Part shown: positions 16,848 to 24,612 of the stretch, piece after piece
Position numbering within the stretch: position 1 is the stretch's first letter
Layout of the letters: every line of letters begins with the position of its first letter
NCBI GenBank assembly: GCA_035378955.1
Contig: DAOSUS010000035.1
Coordinates: 1-32,494, forward strand
Source of the DNA: Candidatus Hydrogenedens sp.
GTDB taxonomy: Bacteria > Hydrogenedentota > Hydrogenedentia > Hydrogenedentales > Hydrogenedentaceae
DNA: 32,494 nt
Direction: 5' to 3'
The notes under the pieces: model-generated
Databases searched by the model: none
Told to the model about the DNA's origin: nothing
What the model saw: only the letters and a program-made list of their open reading frames with translations
Position numbers and translations under genes: made by a program

Positions 16848-19364
16848 TCATAAAACTTGTTTTGTAGGAATCAACCTTTTTTGTAGAGTTTTCAATTCTT
16901 CATTATCTGGAATTTTTTCCAGTGCCTGATTTAAGATAGAAATAGCCTTTTCAATTTCTCCTTGATTTTCATAAGAGGTGATGAGATTTATGTAGGTTTC
17001 TGCCAATGTATCGTTGTGTTGTAAAGCCTTTTGCCACATTTCACGGGCTTGTTCTTCCTGTCCTGAAAGAGATAACGCTAACCCAAGATTGTTCCATGCT
17101 TTTGCATTATCCGGACATAGTTCCAGAGATTTTTGGAAGGCTACAACTGCATTAACTAATTCATATTGGTTAATATAAATATTTCCAAGAAGCAAATAAA
17201 CTTGACAATTTGTGGGGTCATATTTTATAGCGGTGTCAATCTGTTCTTTAGCATTAGAGAAATTATTTGATTGGATAAGTAGATTAGCATAATTAATTCT
17301 CGCAAGAACATAATCAGGTTTTATGTGGATACATTTCTTATATGCTTGTTCTGCTTTGTCTTTATTCCCTATTTGTTCATAAATCCAGCCGAGATTATTC
17401 CATGCAATATAAAGTTGTGGATTTAATTCTAAACATTTTTCATAAAAAGAAGCTGCCTCTATATATTTTCTATCAAATTCGGCAATTCGTGCCAACTGGA
17501 AATAAGGAATGGGATTGTTGGGCTGAAGCGATTTAACTATTTCGTAATGACATTTTGCTTCTACAAAATTATGTTGATTGAAAAAAAGATTGGCAATATT
17601 TGCATGGGCAAGAGTAAAAGAAGGATGGTTTACAATGGCTCGAGAATAGAAGTATTGTGCCTTTTCATAATCTCCTATCATTTCAAAAAGATATCCTAAT
17701 GCATTAAGTTCTGGGGGTGAAGACATAGGCAAAGAAAAATTTTTTGTTAGAATGTAAATCCCTTCGGAAGGTCTACCTGTTCTGCCTAAGACTTGAGAAT
17801 AGTTTATCCTCGCAAAAAGATTATTGGGGTCGAGTTCTAACGCTTTTTTGTAGTAAAACTTTGCTTTTATTTCATCTCCTGCTAATGATGCAGAAACACC
17901 GTTTCGAAAAAACCATACAGATTGAGATGGCTCATAACCTGTTAAATTTTTACTGCCCATAAATAGAGCAATAAAAAATAAAGTTGTAATAAAAAAGATT
18001 TTTATTTTTTGATTTTGTTGTATTGCGGTTATAAATTCATTGATAGAGAAAACTCCTAAAATCATAATAAAGGGCATTATCGGAATACGGTATCTGCTGG
18101 CAACGAAATAGGGAAGAACGGAAAAGAAGTAAATAATTACAATCAATAGGGACACTAAAATAAATATCTTTTTATAGTAATCATCTCTATTGGATTTATG
18201 AAAGAATGAAAATAATCCAATAACTATTCCGCTAATAAATAAGGCAAAATATAAAGGGAAACCCGGTAGGAATTTTAAGGTTTTGGAATAATATTTATCC
18301 CATGAAGGGACCGTATCGTTTGTAATTTCCATAGGACCCCAAAATAGAAGGAATTTTTTTAGGGTTAGTGATAACCATTCGTAAGGGTAATTCCAAATAT
18401 TATTCAATGCAGATTTATAAAAATACTTGTTGGCTTCTGAAAAAGAAAGCGAGGGTTTGCCCAAACTTTTCCCTAATCCTCTAACAATTGCGGGATAATC
18501 AAAACAAGACCATTCATCACATCCAATCCATTTTTTTAATTCCGGTATTCGTGGTTCCGCTCCATTTGATTTTGGATGATTTCCAACATAGAAATTTAAT
18601 CCACCGTAAGAAGATATAAATACAAAATCATGAGCGACAATATAATTCCGTATAAAGCAAGGAACTATAGGAATAGTTATCCCTAATAAGAATAAAAAGG
18701 ATAGAACAAAAAAACGGGGAAAAGAAGGCTTTTCTGGGGTGAACATAAGAAATAATAATGGAAATAGAACGAGTAGAAGCAGTCCATTAGGTCGAAAAAG
18801 GGCAAATATTCCCAAAGTTAATCCTAATAGGAAGGGATAGATTTTTTTATTTGTTTTTTCTTTCCATCGGAATATTAGAAAGAACCATATAAGAAGTAGA
18901 GTTATCGCAAATACAGGATAAGTTAATTGGGATTCAAAATAAATGAATCCCCAGAAAGTTGCCATGAATAGAGCAAGCAAATTAGCAAACCGTAAATTAT
19001 AGTATTTTTTTGCTAAATACCATGCTAATATAATGTTCAAAATACCAAATGTGTATTGGATAATCCTGGGTGTCCATGGGTTCCTTCCGAAAATTCGATA
19101 TATAATAGAGAGTAAATAGGGATAACCCGGTGGGCGCCCGTGAGGAGTAGTCCGTATTTCAGGGTCGTTTACATAAGGGGGAAGAGTCCAGTCTCCTGTA
19201 GCAATACCTTTAGCCCAATAATCATTATATTGTGGGTCATAGAGTGGATTTGTAAACCAGGGTTCCTTACTTATTTCTTGTAAATAGCAAATACGAAGGC
19301 AAATTCCCAAACATAATATAAACAATAAAATATAGGGGATATTTCTTTTATTTATATTTTGCAA
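16848..19364 (-). CDS. GT39/ArnT-like membrane glycosyltransferase fused to TPR repeats
   Basis: An 838-residue protein. About 460 N-terminal residues form a polytopic GT-C domain with an acidic first loop (Y-N-D-Y-W-A-K-G) and the typical G-R-P-P-G-Y-P-Y-L-L segment. Residues about 480-825 form roughly ten tetratricopeptide repeats (W-N-N-L-G-x-x-Y, A-x-x-x-Y-x-K-C-L-x-L-x-P). It probably transfers a polyprenyl-phosphate-linked sugar to a protein or glycan outside the membrane, with the TPRs recruiting partners. The start is TTG at 19364, with AGGAAGGAAA just upstream, and no nearby ATG alternative exists. It lies 32 bp after the BACON-like lipoprotein gene and before the dynamin-like GTPase. 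Confidence 0.83.
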   Translation of the reverse strand: MQNINKRNIPYILLFILCLGICLRICYLQEISKEPWFTNPLYDPQYNDYWAKGIATGDWTLPPYVNDPEIRTTPHGRPPGYPYLLSIIYRIFGRNPWTPRIIQYTFGILNIILAWYLAKKYYNLRFANLLALFMATFWGFIYFESQLTYPVFAITLLLIWFFLIFRWKEKTNKKIYPFLLGLTLGIFALFRPNGLLLLVLFPLLFLMFTPEKPSFPRFFVLSFLFLLGITIPIVPCFIRNYIVAHDFVFISSYGGLNFYVGNHPKSNGAEPRIPELKKWIGCDEWSCFDYPAIVRGLGKSLGKPSLSFSEANKYFYKSALNNIWNYPYEWLSLTLKKFLLFWGPMEITNDTVPSWDKYYSKTLKFLPGFPLYFALFISGIVIGLFSFFHKSNRDDYYKKIFILVSLLIVIIYFFSVLPYFVASRYRIPIMPFIMILGVFSINEFITAIQQNQKIKIFFITTLFFIALFMGSKNLTGYEPSQSVWFFRNGVSASLAGDEIKAKFYYKKALELDPNNLFARINYSQVLGRTGRPSEGIYILTKNFSLPMSSPPELNALGYLFEMIGDYEKAQYFYSRAIVNHPSFTLAHANIANLFFNQHNFVEAKCHYEIVKSLQPNNPIPYFQLARIAEFDRKYIEAASFYEKCLELNPQLYIAWNNLGWIYEQIGNKDKAEQAYKKCIHIKPDYVLARINYANLLIQSNNFSNAKEQIDTAIKYDPTNCQVYLLLGNIYINQYELVNAVVAFQKSLELCPDNAKAWNNLGLALSLSGQEEQAREMWQKALQHNDTLAETYINLITSYENQGEIEKAISILNQALEKIPDNEELKTLQKRLIPTKQVL

Positions 19365-19396
19365 ATTGGTTTCCTTCCTAAACCATAGACAGAATA

Positions 19397-20395
19397 TTAA
19401 TGGGACGAAGAAACTAAATCACTCGGTAAAAAGCCCGGTGGAGTAATATAATCTCCTGTGCCGTAAGAAAGCCCGATAACTCCTGTTGCATTTGTATCTA
19501 CATTTAGGTAGTTAATATTTATTTTCCCAGTAAAGTAAAATTCTATCTGAAAGGTATTTTTTACTTCATTATTTTCATTCTGATAAGTAGGAACATTTTC
19601 ATAACTAATTACTATTCTATTTTGTAATTGCACATAGGATATGGTTCCTATATTATTTATATTATTAATAGGAAACATTGAAATACGGGGAGAGTAAAAA
19701 TGCCGCTCTAATTCTGTTATATTTTCTCCACACTTTGTTTTGGATGATAATTCAGAATTTTGGAACTCTATCCAACCCGAATATGAGATGTAAAGAGTAT
19801 CATAACTTTGTCCATAGAAAAGCACTTTTTTCCCATCGGCAATAGATAGTTTATAGAGATTTTTAAATAAGGGAAAGTTAATGATATTTTGTTCTTCTGA
19901 CTTTGTAGGAAAATCTTTTATATCATTCGTTGTGAGTTTGTAAAAATTCAAACTATTATCAGGCATAAAGGACAAAGATTTATAAGCAAGGTCAATATTT
20001 TTATCAAATATTTCCGTAAAATAGTTCGGAGCCGTAGTAATAGGCAAGGAATAGGATTCAAAAAAACTTTTTATATTAATATTCGCAGTTGCATATTCCG
20101 GATATTCTTTTTCTGTATGGGAATAAAGACGGTTGAGATATACTTGCACAGAAATTTTATCATTTTTACCGAGAATGGCTTCATTAGGAGTTACTTCCAG
20201 CCATGGTTTGGATGGATTAATTGTTATTGCAATTTTTGTATCCGTATTTCCTTTATGGGTTATTTCAAAAGTGGTGAGGTTTTCTTCAGGGTCAAAGTGG
20301 ATTGTTTTTGGATTAATTGCAAGTTGTTTACAGCCTAAAATAAAAGTTAAAAGGAGTAATATGAGTAATTGTTTTGTTTTGTTTTTTGTGTTCAT
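19397..20395 (-). CDS. Lipoprotein with BACON-like N-terminal domain
   Basis: A 332-residue protein with a signal peptide and lipobox F-I-L-G-C (Cys22). Right after the Cys comes L-A-I-N-P-K-T-I-H-F-D, then a strand-rich segment with W-L-E-V-T-P, as in BACON/Ig-like modules of surface lipoproteins. The rest (about 125-320) starts with N-Y-F-T-E-I-F-D and includes Y-I-S-Y-S-G-W-I-E-F, S-P-R-I-S-M-F and F-Q-I-E-F-Y-F-T-G. From memory it resembles a domain found in secreted planctomycete-type proteins. The post-lipobox segment parallels the lipoprotein at the right edge of the window. Function unknown; a surface or binding role is inferred. Confidence 0.75.
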   Translation of the reverse strand: MNTKNKTKQLLILLLLTFILGCKQLAINPKTIHFDPEENLTTFEITHKGNTDTKIAITINPSKPWLEVTPNEAILGKNDKISVQVYLNRLYSHTEKEYPEYATANINIKSFFESYSLPITTAPNYFTEIFDKNIDLAYKSLSFMPDNSLNFYKLTTNDIKDFPTKSEEQNIINFPLFKNLYKLSIADGKKVLFYGQSYDTLYISYSGWIEFQNSELSSKTKCGENITELERHFYSPRISMFPINNINNIGTISYVQLQNRIVISYENVPTYQNENNEVKNTFQIEFYFTGKININYLNVDTNATGVIGLSYGTGDYITPPGFLPSDLVSSSH

Positions 20396-20485
20396 TTTAA
20401 ATCAATTCTTTTAGTTATCTTATGGGCAAATTATAACAAAATAAAACAAAAAGATAAATTTCTTATCTATGCAATTGGAGATATT

Positions 20486-21076
20486 TTAACTATTTTGAAA
20501 TTGAATTAATTCCGCATTTGTAAATTTTACCTTATACAAAAAATCCATTTGTCGAAGAGAAAGGGAATAATCAAATTCAGTCAGGGCAGATATAGAGTCT
20601 ACAGGAACGATTACATTGTAATTGTGTAATCGTGCTGAAGAAACAGTATGTAAGACACAAATATTCGCAACTGTACCGGCAACAATAACATTTTCAATTC
20701 CATAAATTTTCAAAATATGTTCCAGAGGAGTTCCAAAAAATGCATCATACCGAAGTTTTTCTATAACAATATCATGAGTTAGTGGTTTTAATTCATCAAT
20801 GATTTGCCAGCCCCAGCTGCCTTTAACGACATGTTCCCCCCAGATGGGAAATTCTACAGGGTCATCCGGGAAATGTGTATCTTGTGTGTAAATTATTTTT
20901 ACACCAGATTGCCTTGCTTTATCAATTAATAATTTAATGGGTGAAATAATTTTTTGTGCATTAGGAGAAAATAATTTTCCATCGGGATGAACGAAATCGT
21001 TTTGCATATCTACGATAACAAAAGCAGAAGTTTTTCCAGAAATTTTTATTTCATTAATATTAATATCAAATTCCAT
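20486..21076 (-). CDS. Cysteine hydrolase, nicotinamidase/isochorismatase family
   Basis: A 196-residue enzyme with the full triad: Asp23 (V-D-M-Q-N-D-F), Lys107 and Cys140 (A-G-T-V-A-N-I-C, with the cis-peptide at Val136-Ala137). Metal ligands of nicotinamidases also appear to be present: Asp66 and His68 (D-T-H) and His82 in G-E-H-V-V-K-G-S-W-G. This favours amide hydrolysis of nicotinamide or a similar compound over isochorismatase activity, although no NAD gene is adjacent to confirm it. GAGGGA is 6 bp before the ATG. It lies 92 bp after the carbonic anhydrase gene on the same strand. Confidence 0.82.
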   Translation of the reverse strand: MEFDININEIKISGKTSAFVIVDMQNDFVHPDGKLFSPNAQKIISPIKLLIDKARQSGVKIIYTQDTHFPDDPVEFPIWGEHVVKGSWGWQIIDELKPLTHDIVIEKLRYDAFFGTPLEHILKIYGIENVIVAGTVANICVLHTVSSARLHNYNVIVPVDSISALTEFDYSLSLRQMDFLYKVKFTNAELIQFQNS

Positions 21077-21168
21077 AATATTCCCTCAGGATTTAATGTT
21101 GGTAGAAGGATAGATATATTTTAATCCAGAAGGAATAATGATTGGAAATAAAATCTATAAATAGAAAT

Positions 21169-21744
21169 TTACAATGAACCGATTTCAGTGGCTTTCGGTA
21201 CTTCAATTAGTTTTCCGGAACGGACATCATATATATAACCATAGATAGGAATTGTTTTCGGGACCAGGGGACATTTTCTAATCCTTTCGACATCATCAAT
21301 TACACTCTGTTCAAGATTTTTAAATGTAAGCCAGTTTATATATTGTCCACAAAAAGAGCCGTTGCCTTTTATCGGGTTTTTCCATTGCTTTCCATCGAAT
21401 ACTGCTGTTTCGAGACTTTCTGATAGCAGTTCATGCATAATTTCATCAGTAAAGAGTTGCATTCCGCAATCTGTGTGATGGATTACAAACCATTCTTTTG
21501 TCCCGAGAAGTTTGTGCGATATAACCAATGAGCGGATGGCATCATCACTTGCTCTTCCGCCTGCATTGCGGATAACATGGGCATCTCCTTCCGATAATCC
21601 TGCAAATTTAGCAGGGTCAAGTCGTGCATCCATACATGTTAATATCGCAAATTGTCTTGCGGGAGGTATCTGTAAAGAACCTTTATCGAATTGTTGAACA
21701 TAGTTTTTATTTGCAGTAAGAACTTCATTTAAAATTTGGCTCAT
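21169..21744 (-). CDS. Beta-class carbonic anhydrase
   Basis: A 191-residue zinc enzyme that interconverts CO2 and bicarbonate. Zinc ligands are Cys37 (in C-M-D-A-R, with Asp39 and Arg41 forming the gate), His90 and Cys93 (H-H-T-D-C-G-M). R-N-A-G-G-R-A at 59-65 is also typical. This short type resembles the small bacterial and mycobacterial beta-CAs. AAGGAG is 8 bp before the ATG. It is divergent from the CstA transporter gene with a 148-bp shared promoter region. Confidence 0.92.
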   Translation of the reverse strand: MSQILNEVLTANKNYVQQFDKGSLQIPPARQFAILTCMDARLDPAKFAGLSEGDAHVIRNAGGRASDDAIRSLVISHKLLGTKEWFVIHHTDCGMQLFTDEIMHELLSESLETAVFDGKQWKNPIKGNGSFCGQYINWLTFKNLEQSVIDDVERIRKCPLVPKTIPIYGYIYDVRSGKLIEVPKATEIGSL

Positions 21745-21836
21745 TTCTTTTCTCCTTGTCTTTTTTTATTTCCAAACAGAAAGTAAAATATAAAATATTC
21801 CATAAATAATTCTTATGTAGGGTTTGTTTTTATATG

Positions 21837-21862
21837 TGATATAATTTTATGTGTGATATAAT
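21837..21862 (+). promoter_or_regulatory. Tandem extended -10 promoters before cstA
   Basis: Two copies of TGTGATATAATTTT, starting at 21835 and 21852, 17 bp apart. Each contains a perfect extended -10 (TGATATAAT at 21837-21845 and 21854-21862). No clear -35 is seen for either, which fits extended -10 promoters. The transcript would start about 20-40 bp before the cstA start codon. Confidence 0.5.
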
Positions 21863-21892
21863 TTTTTAAATATAAGTCAGGAGGGTTTAGCA

Positions 21893-23506
21893 ATGATTTT
21901 ACTTTTAACAATTCTGGGAATTATTTTTTTTGTCGCTGCTTATTTTACCTACGGGAATTTTTTGGTGCGTATATTTGACTTAAGAAATGACCGAAAAACA
22001 CCCTCCGAAGAATTATATGATGGGATAGATTATTGCCCAGCACATCCATCTGTTTTATTAGGACATCATTTTGCATCTATCGCCGGTGCAGGTCCCATAG
22101 TAGGTCCTATTACTGCGGGTGGTTGGTTTGGCTGGCTGCCGGTTTATTTATGGGTGGTTTTGGGTTCTATTTTCATAGGTGGTGTTCATGATTTTGGTTC
22201 GTTAGTGGCATCTATGAGACATAAAGGTTTATCTATAGGGGAAGTAATAGAGCAATGGGTTAGCCGAAAGGCAAAAATTTTGTTTTTATGTTTCACATGG
22301 CTTGCTTTGGTTTTAGTGATTGCTGTGTTTTTACAATTATCTGCCGATACTTTTGTCCAAGACCCTGCCGTTGCTTTTTCTGCAACATTATATATTTTTT
22401 TGGCTCTTATTTTTGGGTTGATGATTTATCGCTTTCATATCCCATTGCTTTATGGCTCAATTGTTGCTATTCCCATTGTTTTAATCTCTGTGTGGATAGG
22501 TAAGATGACTTTTATTCAAGAAAATTTTGTGTTGTCCATGGAAACATGGCGTTGGTTACTAATTGGTTATATCTTTTTTGCTTCTGTTTTACCTGTTTGG
22601 CTATTGCTTCAGCCACGGGATTATCTTGCTTCTTACTTGCTTTATTTTGCAGTACTAATAGCCAGTATAGGAATATTGTTAGGTGGAAATTCATTTGAAA
22701 TATCTTTGCCAGTATTTAAATCATTTGCTCCCGATAAAAATACTTATCTATGGCCTATGTTATTTGTTACAGTCGCTTGTGGTGCGGTATCGGGTTTCCA
22801 TTGTATGGTTGCAAGTGGAACTACATCGAAACAGATAAGATGTGAGACGGATGCAAAACCTGTGGGCTATGGGGCTATGTTGTTAGAAGGTTTTGTGGCA
22901 ATTATTGCTTTGAGTTGTATTATGTTAGTAGGAAAAATTCCTAAAGAGGGTGGACCTCTTGCTGTTTTTGGCGAGGGTTTTGCAAAATTTGCGGCGATTA
23001 TCCATATTAATCCAAATTTGGGCAAATCATTAGGTCTGTTGGCGGTTAATTCTTTTATATTAACAACATTAGATACATCTACTCGAATAGCGCGATATCA
23101 GTTACAAGAACTTAGTAGAATGAAATTAGACCGTTTTTCTGCAACAATAATTAGTATTGTTGCGGCTATGTTATTGCTTTTTATTCGTACCGGTGATGAG
23201 CCTACATGGAAGATAATATGGCCTATTTTTGGAGCATCCAATCAATTAGTAGCTGGGATTGCTTTACTCGGGATTATGGTTTGGGTTGCAAGAGGTTTAG
23301 GGAAAAAATATTATTTTGTCCAAATTCCCATGATTTTTATGCTTATCACCACTATTTCAGCATTAATACTTTTTATGATAAGCAATTTTCGTAACCATCA
23401 GTATATATTAGTTGTTGTTGCTGCTTTATTGATTTTCCTTGCTGTTTTGCTGATTTTGGAAGCATGGACTGTGTTTCGTCGTTTTCGGAAAGGTCAATTA
23501 AGTTAA
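21893..23506 (+). CDS. cstA: CstA-family carbon-starvation transporter (short type)
   Basis: A 537-residue polytopic inner-membrane protein. The opening H-P-S-V-L-L-G-H-H-F-A-S-I-A-G-A-G-P-I is the CstA hallmark, followed by G-G-V-H-D-F-G-S-L and V-S-G-F-H. The C-terminal I-F-G-A-S-N-Q-L-V-A-G-I-A-L is the five-helix CstA domain. E. coli CstA and BtsT take up pyruvate or peptides and are about 700 residues; this is the shorter type common outside gammaproteobacteria. AGGAGG at 21879-21884 is 8 bp before the ATG. Its TAA at 23504-23506 overlaps the stop of the convergent GT4 gene. Substrate is inferred from family only. Confidence 0.9.
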   Translation: MILLLTILGIIFFVAAYFTYGNFLVRIFDLRNDRKTPSEELYDGIDYCPAHPSVLLGHHFASIAGAGPIVGPITAGGWFGWLPVYLWVVLGSIFIGGVHDFGSLVASMRHKGLSIGEVIEQWVSRKAKILFLCFTWLALVLVIAVFLQLSADTFVQDPAVAFSATLYIFLALIFGLMIYRFHIPLLYGSIVAIPIVLISVWIGKMTFIQENFVLSMETWRWLLIGYIFFASVLPVWLLLQPRDYLASYLLYFAVLIASIGILLGGNSFEISLPVFKSFAPDKNTYLWPMLFVTVACGAVSGFHCMVASGTTSKQIRCETDAKPVGYGAMLLEGFVAIIALSCIMLVGKIPKEGGPLAVFGEGFAKFAAIIHINPNLGKSLGLLAVNSFILTTLDTSTRIARYQLQELSRMKLDRFSATIISIVAAMLLLFIRTGDEPTWKIIWPIFGASNQLVAGIALLGIMVWVARGLGKKYYFVQIPMIFMLITTISALILFMISNFRNHQYILVVVAALLIFLAVLLILEAWTVFRRFRKGQLS

Positions 23507-24612
23507 TGTTTTTGGATACATAAAAAGCATAAGTCTTCTAAGGCTTTTCCTACAATTTCAGGATTATGTTGGGTTTGAATAGTATCACGAGCATTTTTAC
23601 CTAATTCTTCACGAAGTGAAGGTGTCCTTATAAGTGTAATAAGTGATTGAGCAAAATTTTCTAAATCATTATCAGGGACGACCATTCCGTTAAAACCATT
23701 TTTTATTCCATAGGCAGAACTTTCACAACAAACGATAGGTTTTCCACTTGCCATGGCGTTGAGTAGCTTAATTGGATAGCCAGACCATGATACACGAGGT
23801 ATTGCCATTATAGAATCTTCCTCAAGTAGTTTTTTTAATGAGTCAAAAGTGCCAATATGAACAACTTCTGCACCTTGTATTTTTTGTTTTTCAAATGTAC
23901 CTATGATTAGTCGTGTTTTGGGGATTTCTTTTCGCACACGCTCTATGACCTGAAAAAGAAAGTCAAGATTTTGATATGGGTCTAAATTGCCTGTGTATAG
24001 AATTGGGGGAAGGGTATCTTTTTTAACTTGACTTATAGGGAAGGAGGCAGAATCTATAGGAGGGGGGATAATACGGAGTTTTTCCTTCTTTATTCCTTTT
24101 AACAATAAATTTGCTCCAAGTCGTTCATGAGGCGTAACAATGTAATCTGCTTTTTGCGGAAACTTTCTATCCATGTATCTCCCTAATAAATGAAAAAAGT
24201 CCTTTCCACGGTCAAAATAGTAGGGCAATTCATCACTCATTGCATTGTGGGCATGATAGATAACAGGACGAATACCAGACATGAGAGCAATGATAAGACC
24301 TTCATAATTATGAGCGAAAAGGATTTGAATGTTTCGTTCACGGCAGACCCTTTGTACTGTTTTTACCATGAGCAAATCAAGCCAGATTTTTTTTATGGAA
24401 GGTCCTGCGGAAGTTCGATTTTCACCAGGAATATTAGGACCTCGATGTATTTGAAAATTATCCGTAGAATGATTTGTCCCGTAACCATATACAATTAGAT
24501 GGATTTCATGCCCTCTTTGTCGTAAAGCAAGTGCATTTTCACGAATAAATGCCTGTGACCCTTGAGGGACAGGATATGGACAGCCTGCCACGAATGCTAT
24601 TTTAAGACTCAT
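23503..24612 (-). CDS. GT4-type glycosyltransferase with altered EX7E motif
   Basis: A 369-residue GT-B enzyme. The N-terminal domain opens with K-I-A-F-V-A-G-C-P-Y-P-V-P-Q-G and the C-terminal donor domain has L-Y-T-G-N-L-D-P-Y-Q-N-L and G-Y-P-I-K-L-L-N-A-M-A-S-G-K-P-I-V. In most GT4 enzymes the two ends of the EX7E motif are Glu; here they are Ser277 and Asn285. Related S-G-Y-P-x-K-L-L-N variants exist, so activity is likely retained. I chose ATG 24612 because it overlaps the stop of the upstream gene as ATGA. It is thus translationally coupled to the phosphatase-superfamily enzyme. Sugar and acceptor unknown. Confidence 0.88.
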   Translation of the reverse strand: MSLKIAFVAGCPYPVPQGSQAFIRENALALRQRGHEIHLIVYGYGTNHSTDNFQIHRGPNIPGENRTSAGPSIKKIWLDLLMVKTVQRVCRERNIQILFAHNYEGLIIALMSGIRPVIYHAHNAMSDELPYYFDRGKDFFHLLGRYMDRKFPQKADYIVTPHERLGANLLLKGIKKEKLRIIPPPIDSASFPISQVKKDTLPPILYTGNLDPYQNLDFLFQVIERVRKEIPKTRLIIGTFEKQKIQGAEVVHIGTFDSLKKLLEEDSIMAIPRVSWSGYPIKLLNAMASGKPIVCCESSAYGIKNGFNGMVVPDNDLENFAQSLITLIRTPSLREELGKNARDTIQTQHNPEIVGKALEDLCFLCIQKH

